From Oehlia diaphana (taxonomy: Eukaryota; Glomeromycota; Glomeromycetes; Glomerales; Glomeraceae): a DNA stretch of 19,460 nucleotides. A model generated the notes under the pieces. The model searched no databases and was not told where the DNA came from. It saw only the letters and a program-made list of their open reading frames with translations. Positions 8,912 to 18,769 of this stretch are shown in pieces (position 1 is the stretch's first letter; the number at the start of each line of letters is the position of its first letter). Where the stretch lies: NCBI GenBank assembly GCA_003833135.1, contig QZLH01000499.1, positions 55,166-74,625 of the forward strand, written 5' to 3'. The position numbers and the translations under genes were made by a program.

Positions 8912-10431
8912 TCATCTAATACAATTATAAATAATCTGAAATACTTCATAATCAGTTATTTCAAAATATTTCTCACTTCTTCTAATTGCTTTTTCATAAC
9001 TTGTTTTAACACATCGACCCTTTTTAATACATGAAAATAAATCAAGATCTGATTTTCCGCTTCCAAAACATGGACCATATCCTGAACTATTATAAATTGC
9101 ATGTTCAATATCAACAACTTTACTGAAGATCGAATTTTCTAAATTATTATTATATAAAGAAAAAATAAAACTTTCTTTAGTACTAATAAAATCACCAAAA
9201 CCAGACACAGAATACCAATTACATGGATTAAATCCTCCAAGAATCTCATTAGAACTTTTAACACGAGCAATAGTAACTGTAGGTCCCTTATTATCACATA
9301 AATCATGAAATTTATCTTTGCTAAATCCATCCCTACTTCCACGTACAAGTAATTTAAAATGATAAGTAATCCCCTTTCCTTGTTGTTTCGTGATTTTTAT
9401 CCGATCAGCAATAAATGAAGCACCTCTTAAATCAATTATTTTAGAATCTATATCATCCACCAATTGTGTATCATCCACCGATTGTGAAAAATCTGTGCAA
9501 ACGAAATATTCAATAATATCAATAAAATGCTCATTATCAAATATTCTTCTAAATTTATTGACTTTTTGCATAAAATCTAGACGACTCATCTTTTGAAAAT
9601 CAATAATAGGGATAAATCGCTGAATTAAGGTACCAAATGCTTTTATATTATCTTCAGTCCACTTTGAGACATCTGATGGTAATTCATCATCAGATGTTGC
9701 AATAGCCCATTCAAAAAGCTTATCCCAAACTTCAATTTGTATTAAAGAATCATTGTTCTTAGTCAAATATTAAGAAGGTGTTCTTGATTGAGTGAAACGA
9801 AATCATCTGCTCTTAAAACTATTGAAGGATCCTTTTGGAAAGCATCTTTACAAAACTGGGATAATTTCGTAAACTGATCAAATTTATTTGTGATATGCGA
9901 AACAAAAACGAAGTTCGATTTTAATGATTCTTTGTTGATAAGAAGAAAATCTTCAATATAAGAGCACAATTCTTCAAGGCATAATTCATCAGCTGCAATT
10001 AAAAGTGCAATGTTTGTCTTAACATCATTATTTGCAAGTTCAAGTTTACCACTATAAATATACCTAAAATTAATATAAAATTAATCAATAATTATAACGT
10101 AGTCGTATGAAACCCACAAACGTTACTATTAATTATTATCTACAATAGTTATACAATATATTACTTACTTGATAAGTATTTCGAATACTTTTACGGAAAT
10201 ATTTGGTTTATTAAATTTAATAATATTATTTTCAACTTTTATTTTCTTATTTGAAAATGCATCACGAAAATAAGGCGAACAAACTTTTAATACAAAAGAA
10301 TGCAAACGAAAAATTTTTGTGTTTGCTTTTTCTCCAACTAATACTTCTATATCATAAAATTCACCAGTTTTAAGGATTCTAGTATATTCCTTAAGTAATA
10401 AATTCGATAGTTCCATTATTTCCATAGTCAT
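8912..10431 (-). pseudogene. BTB-BACK-TLDc gene with one-base frameshift
   Basis: Exon 1 (10431-10169) and exon 2 (10063-8912) are separated by a 105-nt intron (GTAAGT...TTTTAG) at the same phase-2 site as in the neighbouring paralogues. Exon 2 reads YIYSGKLELANNDVKTN and onwards in frame to QEHLL, then hits TGA at 9765-9763. The downstream frame resumes at once with YLTKNNDSL and runs through BACK and a full TLDc (VRGSRDGF, ILGGFNP, ESFIFSL, FGSGKSDLDLF, YEVFQIIYNCIR) to the stop at 8914-8912. The paralogue has GAA-TAC-TTG where this copy has AA-TAT-TTG, so one base is missing between 9772 and 9771. The uninterrupted length would be 471 residues. Everything else is preserved, so the lesion is recent or is an assembly error. 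Two further ATGs lie near the start (MTMEIMELSN), and the true initiator is uncertain. Confidence 0.85.
9453..9488. repeat. 18-bp tandem duplication in the frameshifted BTB-TLDc gene
   Basis: TCATCCACCAATTGTGTA is followed directly by TCATCCACCGATTGTGAA. In the minus-strand protein this gives SQSVDDTQLVDDI, a six-residue in-frame duplication in the linker between BACK and TLDc. It explains part of this copy's extra length over the intact neighbour. Confidence 0.8.
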
Positions 10432-10859
10432 TTATGTTGTGGTTTTTTTTAAGGAAAAAAAATTTTTTTTTTACATGATCAACCTGTATTGCTTAAATTT
10501 GGGCCTAAACTAACTAGAAATGGGAACGAGCATCACGTGTAATGTAAGGGATGGATCGAGTCCCAGGACCAGATTCAGTTCTGTAATTCTGACCGGAATT
10601 ATCTGCTAATGTTGGCTTACTACCAGCTTTAAATTTATTACTAATAAATAATTACAGCAAAACTCTGAAATTTATTAAATAATTGTAATGTTCATTTTTA
10701 AATGTATGTATATTAAGATTGATTAAAGCATCCATTAGATAAAAAATATTCCCGCAATCCTTAAAAAAGTGTAAATGAGGTCTTTGAAGCCTAACACACC
10801 CAACTTAAAGCAGAGTAATTTTACATTTCCAAAAAAAAAAAAAAAATTGACCAAAATTC

Positions 10860-11285
10860 ATACTATTGAATTGCACATTCAATATCAATAAATTTATTGA
10901 AATATAGTTTTCTTAATTAATAATTTAGCCAAATTTACCTCTAACTCACGTACAAATAAATCGAATTTATAAGTAAACTCCTTGTTTAATAATATTTATT
11001 CAACTAGCAATAAATGAATTATATAATTATCGTAAATATTTTTTTTATTTATAATAAATTAAACGATATAAATGATTAAGGTACAAACCGTTATTGCATT
11101 ACTCACTTTGCGATAATGATTTTAAATAACTTCAAAAAATTTGTTTGATTGTTGCGAGTTTATCTTCTCCTGATACGCTTCTTTGCAAAATTATAATATA
11201 AGAAAAATATCAGAGAATTCACAAGTTTCAAGGATGTTTCAAGGATTTTTGAATAATAAATTCAACGATTCCGTTAATATTCTGT
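10860..11285 (-). pseudogene. Decayed BTB-BACK-TLDc relic
   Basis: No ORF remains, but blocks align by eye, in the right order and strand, to the nearby paralogues. About 10862-10925 matches the TLDc segment that includes the IEHAIYN region. About 10941-11030 matches the VRGSRDGF region and upstream linker (CACGTACAA, GCAATAAATGAA). About 11063-11100 matches the TLIQ helix (ATTAAGGTAC). About 11135-11190 matches BACK (TTTGATTGTTGCGA, CTTTGCAAAATT). About 11207-11283 matches the start of exon 1 (GAGAATTCACAAGTTTCAAGGAT, AATAATAAATTCAACGATTCCGT). Several hundred bases have been lost between blocks. This makes a fifth member of the tandem family. Confidence 0.65.
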
Positions 11286-11942
11286 CGTGATACTAAACGG
11301 ACAATATGTTTAAAAAATGCGAAAATTTTTGAAGAATAAAAAATGGTAAAAGTTAGATAACTTTGGTGATAACGTTAAAAGAAGTCATAAACAAGTCATT
11401 AAGTCGCTTCGCAACCTTAATTCCTTAATTTCTGGATTTATCTTCGCAATATTTAAGAAAAGAGTTGAATTATGAGGAATACAATGACTTCAAAGAATTA
11501 ATCATATTTAATATATTTAAGCAATAATTGGGTAGTGTTTAAAGGCAATTGTGGTAATAAAATTTATTAAAGTGAATAAATGAAAGATATAAATATTATA
11601 TATACTCTATACGATTATCTTGTCTAAATTTAACGTAAATAAACGTAAATTATACAACCATTCATCATCATTCTTACTTCAAATGTCATTTAATCTTGCA
11701 GAGTAATCAATTATTATACTTATATAACAAGATAATTGAAATAGGTAACCCGGTATAGGCGCTCCTCAATTACGATTTGTATACTGTATATTTGCATCAA
11801 TATTTAAAAATTCATAATTACTCACTTTTGGTCTTTTATCAAGATCATTAATCTAGAATATTCCTGTTCGGTCACTTCAATATCCACAAATATTTAAAGA
11901 GTATCAGAAATAATATCAGAAGAATTAGTATCATAGGACTTC

Positions 11943-12245
11943 CACATAATACTTCAGGAGCGATATAAGGAAGTACCATAAATTTATTAGATTTGACGAG
12001 TTTGTCGGTTTAATTCAAATCACTTATAAAGTATTTGCAGTATATCATTAATTAAAGGGTATGGAATCACCGTGAACTAATGAAAATTCACATAAAGCCA
12101 AAAGTGCAACTTCATGGCCTTTTTAAGAATCTCCTTATAAACGGTAATTAATCCGCTTTTAGCGATCCATTATATAACTTTCTTGTTAGTTCTCGCCCTT
12201 AATTGAAATTAAGCATCCGCTAGTCCATTTATTGAAATCCTGACG
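11943..12245 (-). pseudogene. Decayed protein kinase relic (WTSG linker to PYIAPEV)
   Basis: On the minus strand, DFNKWTSG is encoded at about 12239-12216. This is the linker that precedes the kinase domain in the zinc-ribbon kinase family. MVLPYIAPEVLCG, the activation-segment APE region, is at 11979-11941. Between them are kinase-like scraps such as GLITVYKEI (glycine-loop end) and a possible beta3/helix-C fragment, in shifting frames and broken by stops. The motifs lie only about 260 bp apart, far closer than in an intact kinase, so a large internal deletion is implied. The order and strand are correct for one decayed gene. Confidence 0.55.
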
Positions 12246-12661
12246 AAGTTGTAACATTAGGATAAAAACTTACATTAATCTGGACATGATAACAATAAAA
12301 ATAATTTTCTTTAAATATATTTAAAATATTTTCAAACATATTTTTTTCAAAAACAAAAATAAAATGGAAAAAAGAATTTTTGATTTTTCGTGAAAAAATT
12401 TATTTATTTACATTAGAAATTTCTAAAATTCTATCAAAAGAATTTTTTAATTACAAATTGATTTGTTTTTGTAACTGCAGGTCAAAAATTTACACTCGCA
12501 CTTTACATATCACGCCAAAACTATTTGAAAAATTGATTAACTTAGATTATTTAATTCTGACCAGAATTTAAAAAAAAAAATTAAATAAAAAAATAAACAA
12601 GGGAATAATATATATAGAAAATTTATGATCCCAATAATCTCAAAATTTCTATATTTTAAAA

Positions 12662-13880
12662 CTAAAATCTACCCCCTCTCCCACGGTAATGAGGACGCGG
12701 ACCAGGAATCGGGTATCGAATGGGTGGAGGTGGGATATGTTGCATATTTTGAGAGACAGGCTGAGAGACGGGGGGAGGAGGTGGTGGGGGAGGAGGAATA
12801 GAGTTAAAGCGAACGGAGCGCACGGAACGGGAACGGGAGGGAATATAATTATAATTACGGTTAGAAATGTTTGGCATTAAAGGAGATGAAGGGGGTGAAA
12901 TAAAAAAAGGCATAGCAGGTTCTGATATAAATTCTGGAGAATTCATTAACTCATCATGAATATTATTGAAAGAATAATGTTCAAGAATTTTAATATAAAA
13001 TTTGTCATCAAAAACATTCTTGAAAGGTTTAATTTTTTGAAAAAAGTCTACACGACTTATTTCTTGAAAATTAATATGAGATAAAAATGGTTGAATTAAT
13101 TTCTTAAATATTGTTACATTAATATCAGTCCATTTTGTAACATCAGAAGGTAATTCATTAGATTGATCAATAGCCCATTCCATAAGTTTATCCCAAATTT
13201 CAATAGGATTTAAAAAATGATTTTTGTTAGCAATAATATCAAGAAGAATTTCTTTTTTGATTGTAGTGAAATCATTTGCTTTAAAAATTAATGAAGGATC
13301 TTTTTGAAAAGTATCATTATAAAATTGTGATAAGTATATAAATTGAGTGAATTTGTTTGAAATATCTTGAATAAGAACAAAATTTTGTTTTAATAATTCT
13401 TCGTTCTTTAAAAGAAATTTCTCAATATAAATGCATAAATCATTAAGACATAGTTCATCAGCTGCAATTAAAAGTGCAACATTTGTTTTGACATTATTAT
13501 TTTCAAGTTCAAGTTTACCACTATATATAAACCTATAAAAATTAAATAAAATAGAATTTTTATTAATAATTGTTGTATTTTTTTCAACGTCGTTGCGATA
13601 AAATTATATATATATTATTTACTTACTTGGTAAGAATGTCGAATACATTTACTGAAATATTTGGTTTTTTAAATTTAATAATATTATTTTCAATTTTTAT
13701 CCAATTACTTGATAATGCGGTACGAAAATATGGTGAACATACTTTCAATACGAAAGAATGTAAACGAAAAATTTTAGTGTTCGGTTGTTCTCCGACTAAT
13801 ATTTCTATGTCATAAAATTCTCCAGTTTCAAGAATTTTAGTGTATCCTCTAAGTAATAAATTTGATAGTTCCGTACTCAT
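12662..13880 (-). CDS. BTB-BACK protein with proline-rich RGG tail (374 aa)
   Basis: Exon 1 (13880-13627) and exon 2 (13532-12662) join across a 94-nt intron (GTAAGT...TATAG, phase 2) to give 374 residues. BTB spans about 22-126 (FYDIEILVG, FRLHSFVLKVCSPYF, AADELCLNDLC). BACK-type helices run to about 273 (IEIWDKLMEWAI, FFQKIKPFKNVFDDKFYIKILEHY). Where paralogues continue into TLDc, this protein has a new tail of about 100 residues (274-374). The tail has SPPSSPLMP, RSRSVRSVRF (about 318-327), a run of nine prolines (331-339), a second PPPP, and a terminus ending RGRGGRF. The tail DNA is clearly richer in G+C than the rest of the gene. Such tails often bind SH3/WW/profilin-type partners or RNA; here that is inference. 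The stop is TAG at 12664-12662. The start matches the conserved MSTELSNLL. Confidence 0.88.
12665..12967 (-). other. GC-richer low-complexity tail replacing TLDc
   Basis: This is the coding segment for residues 274-374. It begins immediately after the last conserved BACK helix (ILEHYSFNN), at the point where intact paralogues read YYCFNND and go on to TLDc. Composition changes to proline, arginine, serine and glycine, with long CCx/GGx codon runs. A fusion, recombination or readthrough of formerly non-coding DNA could have created it. Confidence 0.7.
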
Positions 13881-14419
13881 TTTTAAAAGAAAAAAATGAG
13901 AAAATATTTGTATGTAATTTTATTTTTTTTTTTTTTCCAAAGAGAAAAAAGGAAAAAAAAAAAAAAAATGAAAGAAAAAAAAAACAATGACGGTGCGCAA
14001 ATATTTATTTTTGGTTCATATATATGTTAATGATATTCACTTACAAATTTTCCGGAATTATTAAAACTAGACGAATCCGAATTTTACCGATACTCACGCC
14101 GAAAAGAAGAATAACTTTTATACCCAAAAATTTATTTATTTAGGTCGGAATTACTTTGACCTAAAGTGGAAACAATATCGGAAAAAATATCCCGACTATA
14201 AAAAGATGGAAAGATAAGACTGTTATATACTGTATGTTGCCATTTTTTAATTTAACCTTAACTTTAATTTTTTCATTTATAAAAATATGTATATACAGAT
14301 ATTTATATGTACTAATTACATAACGTACGCTAAAAATATATATAAATATATAATATATATATATATATATATATAATTTCTTTATATAAATAATATAAAT
14401 AATATAAATTACTCTATTA
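13881..14419. other. Spacer with homopolymers and AT microsatellite
   Basis: No gene is seen. Poly(T) at about 13923-13936 and poly(A) at about 13953-13968 lie just upstream of the proline-tail BTB gene. An (AT)n run lies at about 14352-14375. The open minus frame through 14161-14420 is low-complexity and overlaps the end of the next BTB gene in another frame, so it is not called. Confidence 0.6.
14352..14375. repeat. (AT)n microsatellite
   Basis: An uninterrupted AT dinucleotide run of about 24 bases lies within a wider TATAAATA-rich tract, just downstream of the truncated BTB gene. Confidence 0.85.
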
Positions 14420-15361
14420 TTAAAAATCATTAAAACAACAAGATTCAAGAATTTTAATATAAAATTTATCATCAAAAATATTTTTGAATGGTTTGATTTT
14501 TTGAAAAAAATCCTCACGACTTATTTTATCGAAATTAACGTAAGAAAGAAATGGATTAACTATTATACCAAATGTTTTTACATTATCATCCGTCCAATTT
14601 GTAATATTTGATGATAATTCATCTGATTGAACAATAGCCCATGCTGAAAGTTTATCCCAAATTTCAATTGGTTTTAGTGAATGATTATTTTTAATTAAAA
14701 GTTCAAGAAGAAATTCTCGTTTAATATCAGTAAAATCTTTTGCTTTGAAAATTAATGAAGGATTCTGTCGATAAGTTTCTTTATAAAATTGTGATATTCT
14801 CGTAAATTGATCAAATTCGGTTGTTACATGTAATAAAAGTACTAAATTGGATTTTAATGATTCTCTATCATTGAGTAAAAAATCTTCGGTATATGTACAT
14901 AATTCATCAAGACACAATTCATCCGCCGCAATCATGAGTTCAACATTCGTCTTAACATTATCATTCACAAGTTTAAGTTCACCACCGTATATATATCTAA
15001 AAGATAAAAAAAGCAATATATTGTAAATATAAGATTATTCTTTCTAATATATTTAATATACGATAAATTTTTAAAAACGCTTTCATCTTATGCCTTACCT
15101 GGTAATAATTTCGAATACTTTAACGGAAATATTCGGTTTTTTAAATTTGATAATATTATTTTCAATTTTTACCCAACTGCTATTCGTTAATGCGATACGA
15201 AAATATGGTGAACATACTTTTAATACGAAAGTATGTAAACGAAAGATTTTAGTGTTTGGTTCTTTTCCAACTAATATTTCTATATCAGAGAATTCTCCAG
15301 ATTCAAGAATTTTAATATATTCTTTAAATAATATATTCGATAATTCCATCGACGCCGACAT
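14420..15361 (-). CDS. BTB-BACK protein lacking TLDc (279 aa)
   Basis: Exon 1 (15361-15099) and exon 2 (14996-14420) join across a 102-nt intron (GTAAGG...TTTTAG, phase 2) inside the Arg codon of EIITR-YIYGG, giving 279 residues. BTB signatures are FSDIEILVG, FRLHTFVLKVCSPYF and AADELCLDELCTY. BACK-type helices include IEIWDKLSAWAI and FFQKIKPFKNIFDDKFYIKILE. The protein stops at SCCFNDF, the exact position where intact paralogues enter TLDc and the proline-tail paralogue switches sequence. The following DNA (14161-14419) is low-complexity AT repeat with no TLDc relic visible. It may be a functional short BTB adaptor or a truncated gene. Among its neighbours, its BACK region looks closest to the proline-tail gene. 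The start matches the conserved (M)ELSNxL terminus. Confidence 0.88.
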
Positions 15362-15363
15362 GA

Positions 15364-15402
<39 letters not shown>

Positions 15403-15416
15403 TTTAAAAAAAAAAA
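15364..15416. promoter_or_regulatory. Poly(dA:dT) tract upstream of truncated BTB gene
   Basis: Read on the plus strand, about 12 T are followed by about 27 A, then TTT and about 11 A, beginning three bases upstream of the minus-strand ATG. Comparable T/A homopolymers directly precede the ATGs of the paralogues at 10431 and 13880. Such tracts exclude nucleosomes at many fungal promoters; that role here is inferred. Exact lengths may be affected by sequencing error. Confidence 0.45.
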
Positions 15417-16106
15417 TAAGGAAAAAAATAAGAGGAAAATATTGTTTGTAACGCAACGCATTAAACTGCTTCACAGTTTAAAAAGAAATGTTTTTTTGTT
15501 AATGATATTCACCCGTTTGGTGTTACTTTACTGCGACCATTTTTCAATTGTTCATCATACAATATTATAAGAAATATTATATTTTGCCAAAATATAAGAT
15601 AATCAAACAGATAGAAAAATTGACAAAAATGTCTCTATTATATTTAAAGATACAATAGCTCACTGAATAATGTTGGGATGAACAAAGGTTAATGCGGTTT
15701 TTGTTTTTTTTGAAAGAGCAACAATGCCCCAAAAAAAAGAGATCTTTTTTTGTCTTTCCAGAATGAGTTTAACCGATTTATAATATCATGTGGTCAAAGC
15801 TCCTTTTGTATAGATAAGGAGTGCAAACTCCACAAGTATTCTGGCTGGGGCTAATTACTGCATTGTGTGACAAATAGATCACTTGCCTGTAGAATTTCAG
15901 AAAGTTACTACGGCAACTTTTTGCTTTAACCTAAAATGGAAACAATAACTTTTTTAAAAAAAACATGAAAATCCAAATGAAAAATCTTAATTCCGGCCGA
16001 AATAATAGTTCGGCTAGAATTAATATCGGAGAATTCCTGACAAATTTATTAACATACTAGTATGGTCCATTAAAATTATGTGAAATGTGTATTTTCCATG
16101 TGTCTA

Positions 16107-16247
16107 TCAAGATCTGAAAGACGAATCTTCCAAGGTTGTACTAAACATCTTATGGCCGAACTGAACGTCCATCTCAAGACCAGCGGAAACGGTATGTTTG
16201 TACTTGGTTGCTGGTGCGAATCTAACGTAGGCAAGTTTGAACTTTAG
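16107..16247 (-). other. Possible terminal exon, unassigned
   Basis: On the minus strand a pyrimidine-rich acceptor (TTTTTTTTCTAG) ends at 16248. It is followed by 46 codons in frame and TGA at 16109-16107. The peptide begins LKFKLAYVRFAPATKYKHTV and continues with alternating hydrophobic and polar residues (GLEMDVQFGHKMF), a beta-strand-like pattern. A candidate upstream exon ending at a GTAAAT donor at 16321 would join in phase 0 (ASVTPTVL then LKFKLA), with an intron of about 74 nt. I recognise no family. The region is richer in G+C than its flanks. A plus-strand frame is also open here, so strand and coding status remain uncertain. Confidence 0.35.
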
Positions 16248-16919
16248 CTAGAAAAAAAACATTACAAGATGTCAGGAACCATGGACATGGCTCAGTCGAT
16301 TTTGCAATACTGTACATTTACTAGAACAGTTGGCGTAACAGAAGCGAAGGGCGAGGATTTGCTCAGAATGTCGTACAGATTGAACTTTATCAAACAGTAA
16401 GCGTAATAAGGCGAGTGAGATTGAGAAAGAAGGCCTGTTTATGGATAAGAATTTTGTAACGTCCCATTTCAGATGTGGAAAAGTGTATTTGTGGAATGTT
16501 CGCTTGATGACCAATAAAGGCATGATTTAAACGATTCAAACTATCAAAACTGATAATCGTTGTGTATGGTACTGGGGATATGTGATGCGAAAGGTATGGT
16601 GAAAAGGTTCTAGTCATATTGTTTGATTGTTGGATGAAGATCAAAACCGGAGGAAGATTCACAAAGCGGTGAGCAATAGAGGGTAATAAAAAAAGGTCAA
16701 GTCATTAAATAATCGAATATAGGGCTTAGGATTGGGAAGTTTCATCTTGTATCCGAATTCCGAAACATGTAATTTTTGTATAGAAACATATATGTCACGA
16801 GCAAGTCCCGATTCATGTAATGTCCTTTTATCTTTACTGTATTGTATAAATAAAAACTTTCCAATACTATAGATCGATCCTACAAAAGTTTGGTATAATT
16901 TTTGGAGTTGGCAACTATC

Positions 16920-16979
16920 GATCACGTGATCACGTGACTTCTTGTCACGTAACTGTAAAAAATTCTATCTCGACGTCAC
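16920..16979. promoter_or_regulatory. Cluster of CACGTG/ACGTCA motifs
   Basis: CACGTG-AT-CACGTG forms a 14-bp perfect palindrome at 16923-16936, preceded by GAT. A GTCACGT follows at 16944-16950 and GACGTCAC at 16972-16979. CACGTG is the classic bHLH/E-box core and ACGTCA the bZIP core. Four such cores within 60 bp of AT-rich DNA suggest a regulatory element, but the gene it would serve is not evident. Confidence 0.4.
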
Positions 16980-18696
16980 GGAGTGAAAAAGTTCTGGCAC
17001 ATTTATTTCATCTTTGAATTAAATGACTTGCGCGGGTTAACCCAGTGTTCCTGAATTGGATGTCGTACAAATTTCATGGATCGTGATGTGGAATGGATCA
17101 GATCTCTCAGAATAAACGGTAGATTTTTGTTATCCATTGACATTAGTTGAGGTGTACATTCAATATTATGTGAATTATTATTCTCTCATTTTCCTACTTA
17201 AAGATTTACGCGTATTAAAAGTTTTTTTTATTATGATTTCGAGCGGATTTATTAATCAGATTTCTGTGATGTGATCAAATTAACGTGATTCCCAATTCTT
17301 GGGCTGCTACAAATCATATAAGAAGGTGAGGCTCTATTAGCGAATCATTTTATCCAATTTGTGCAAGTGAAGAAAAAATCTCACAAAATATCAAACTTAC
17401 TTTTTGCGTCATCAATCCAAACTTTTGCTAATCGATATTATAAAAAAAAATAAACCCTCGAAGCCAGATCACATAGTCAAAATATATTGTTATCTATATT
17501 CCTGAACACGAAAAAAAAAAATGTTGACAGGATGTTTCAAAATAATATGGACATATTACTGTCCTTGTTATATATGAAAGAACACTTACCTGATTTTTGT
17601 TACATGCATCGAAGTCTGGCTCTGTGTATTTTTTGCATAGCAATTTCATTCTTGATATTTGGAGCGTACAATACAAAATCGAAGCAAAAACTTACCCTTT
17701 GTTGTACGCATCAACAATTCTAGATCTCTTCTTCGAAAAAATCACGTACGACTGCCCACTACGGCTCGTTGAGGTATCTGCCGATGAGAAGTACCTCGTC
17801 ACATAGTACAAAGCGAAATGAAATATGAAAATGAAATGTAGCGGTAAGTATGAATTAGATATAATGCATTGATCTACAGATTTTTCTATAGTTTGCAATC
17901 TTGGAGACGTTCTCTTGCAAAAATAATATTTTTCATGATCTGTGTGGGTGGAAGTGAAACAAATAATGATAGATTATTTCGAAAATTCAGTATTTGTAAA
18001 TGAGGTTATGAGAGTTTCGTAGTTAGCAATATAGATAGAAACAAGGTAGCTAAAAAAATTTTATGAAATGGAGAAATAAAAGATGATGGGACTCGCATTT
18101 GGTGGTATAGTTACCCCTCCTTGTTTGATTAAGAAATTTTTTAGTAGGAAAAATCCAATGTACACCACACTTAATTCCAGTCGAATGTCATAATGCTCAG
18201 CCATTTCGGGATATTTTTTCGTGGTTACGCTAGGTAGTCACAAAAAATAATAATGTTAAAAACTTAATTTTAATAAATCATATACAAATAGAACAAATAT
18301 AAAAATCTTACTTTCAAATTAAAGCGTAAATAGTTATATACGCATATTATTTTTTAATTTTTTTAATTGTTAAACAATTTTAAAAAGTTTGATCGTGACT
18401 TTTTTTTTTTCCTACGCACAATTTGAAGTTAAATTTGATATTATTTATCAAAAGAAATTCAAAATCATATAATAATTATAATTGACCTATAATACTGTAG
18501 TTGTCCTTAGAATTGATAATAATACCAACGGAAATAATTATTTTATTAAGTTGGTGACACACACTTCGATATTATGATTATTATTTTGTGTAAAAAATTT
18601 TATTTTATTATTTTTATTATGAAAGGAAAATGTTCTGGTAAATATACTAATTAATTACTGTATAGCACTGACTCATTTTGGCGCACCTATATATAA

Positions 18697-18704
18697 TGAC
18701 GTCA
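18697..18704. promoter_or_regulatory. TGACGTCA palindrome (CRE-like)
   Basis: This is a perfect 8-bp bZIP/CRE consensus in a non-coding stretch, about 65 bp to the left of the ATCGATA repeats. No start codon of a convincing gene is nearby. Confidence 0.35.
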
Positions 18705-18769
18705 TCATCTAAAATCTGGGGCATGGATTTAGTTTATTGACGCGTTTTTATTTATATCAGTTTAATAAT

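Larger units (their letters stand above)
10432..12661. other. Intergenic region holding two relics
   Basis: Apart from the BTB relic and the kinase relic, I see no gene. A T/A homopolymer block at about 10443-10473 directly precedes the ATG of the frameshifted BTB gene. CATCACGTG with an E-box at 10534-10539 lies about 105 bp upstream of it. Segment 12270-12661 is AT-rich 3' flank of the next BTB gene. Confidence 0.55.

Noticed and set aside
12380..12571. Plus ORF of 63 codons downstream of the proline-tail gene
   Set aside because: No ATG start, AT-rich composition, no domain, no matching paralogue.
12689..12880. Plus-strand ORF rich in Arg and Gly
   Set aside because: It is antisense to the proline-rich tail; its composition simply mirrors CCx codons, and the minus frame continues an obvious BTB-BACK protein.
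14161..14517. Minus ORF rich in Ile and Tyr
   Set aside because: It is driven by the AT microsatellite and overlaps the end of the truncated BTB gene in another frame.
15090..15377. Plus-strand ORF across a BTB exon 1 (also 13570-13815)
   Set aside because: Both are antisense shadows of conserved BTB exons and resemble each other only because the sense exons do.
17487..17898. Overlapping ORFs on both strands, one ending with SADEKYLVT, reminiscent of a beta-propeller phrase
   Set aside because: The phrase is too short, it stops immediately, and frames on both strands are open; no other propeller repeat is visible.
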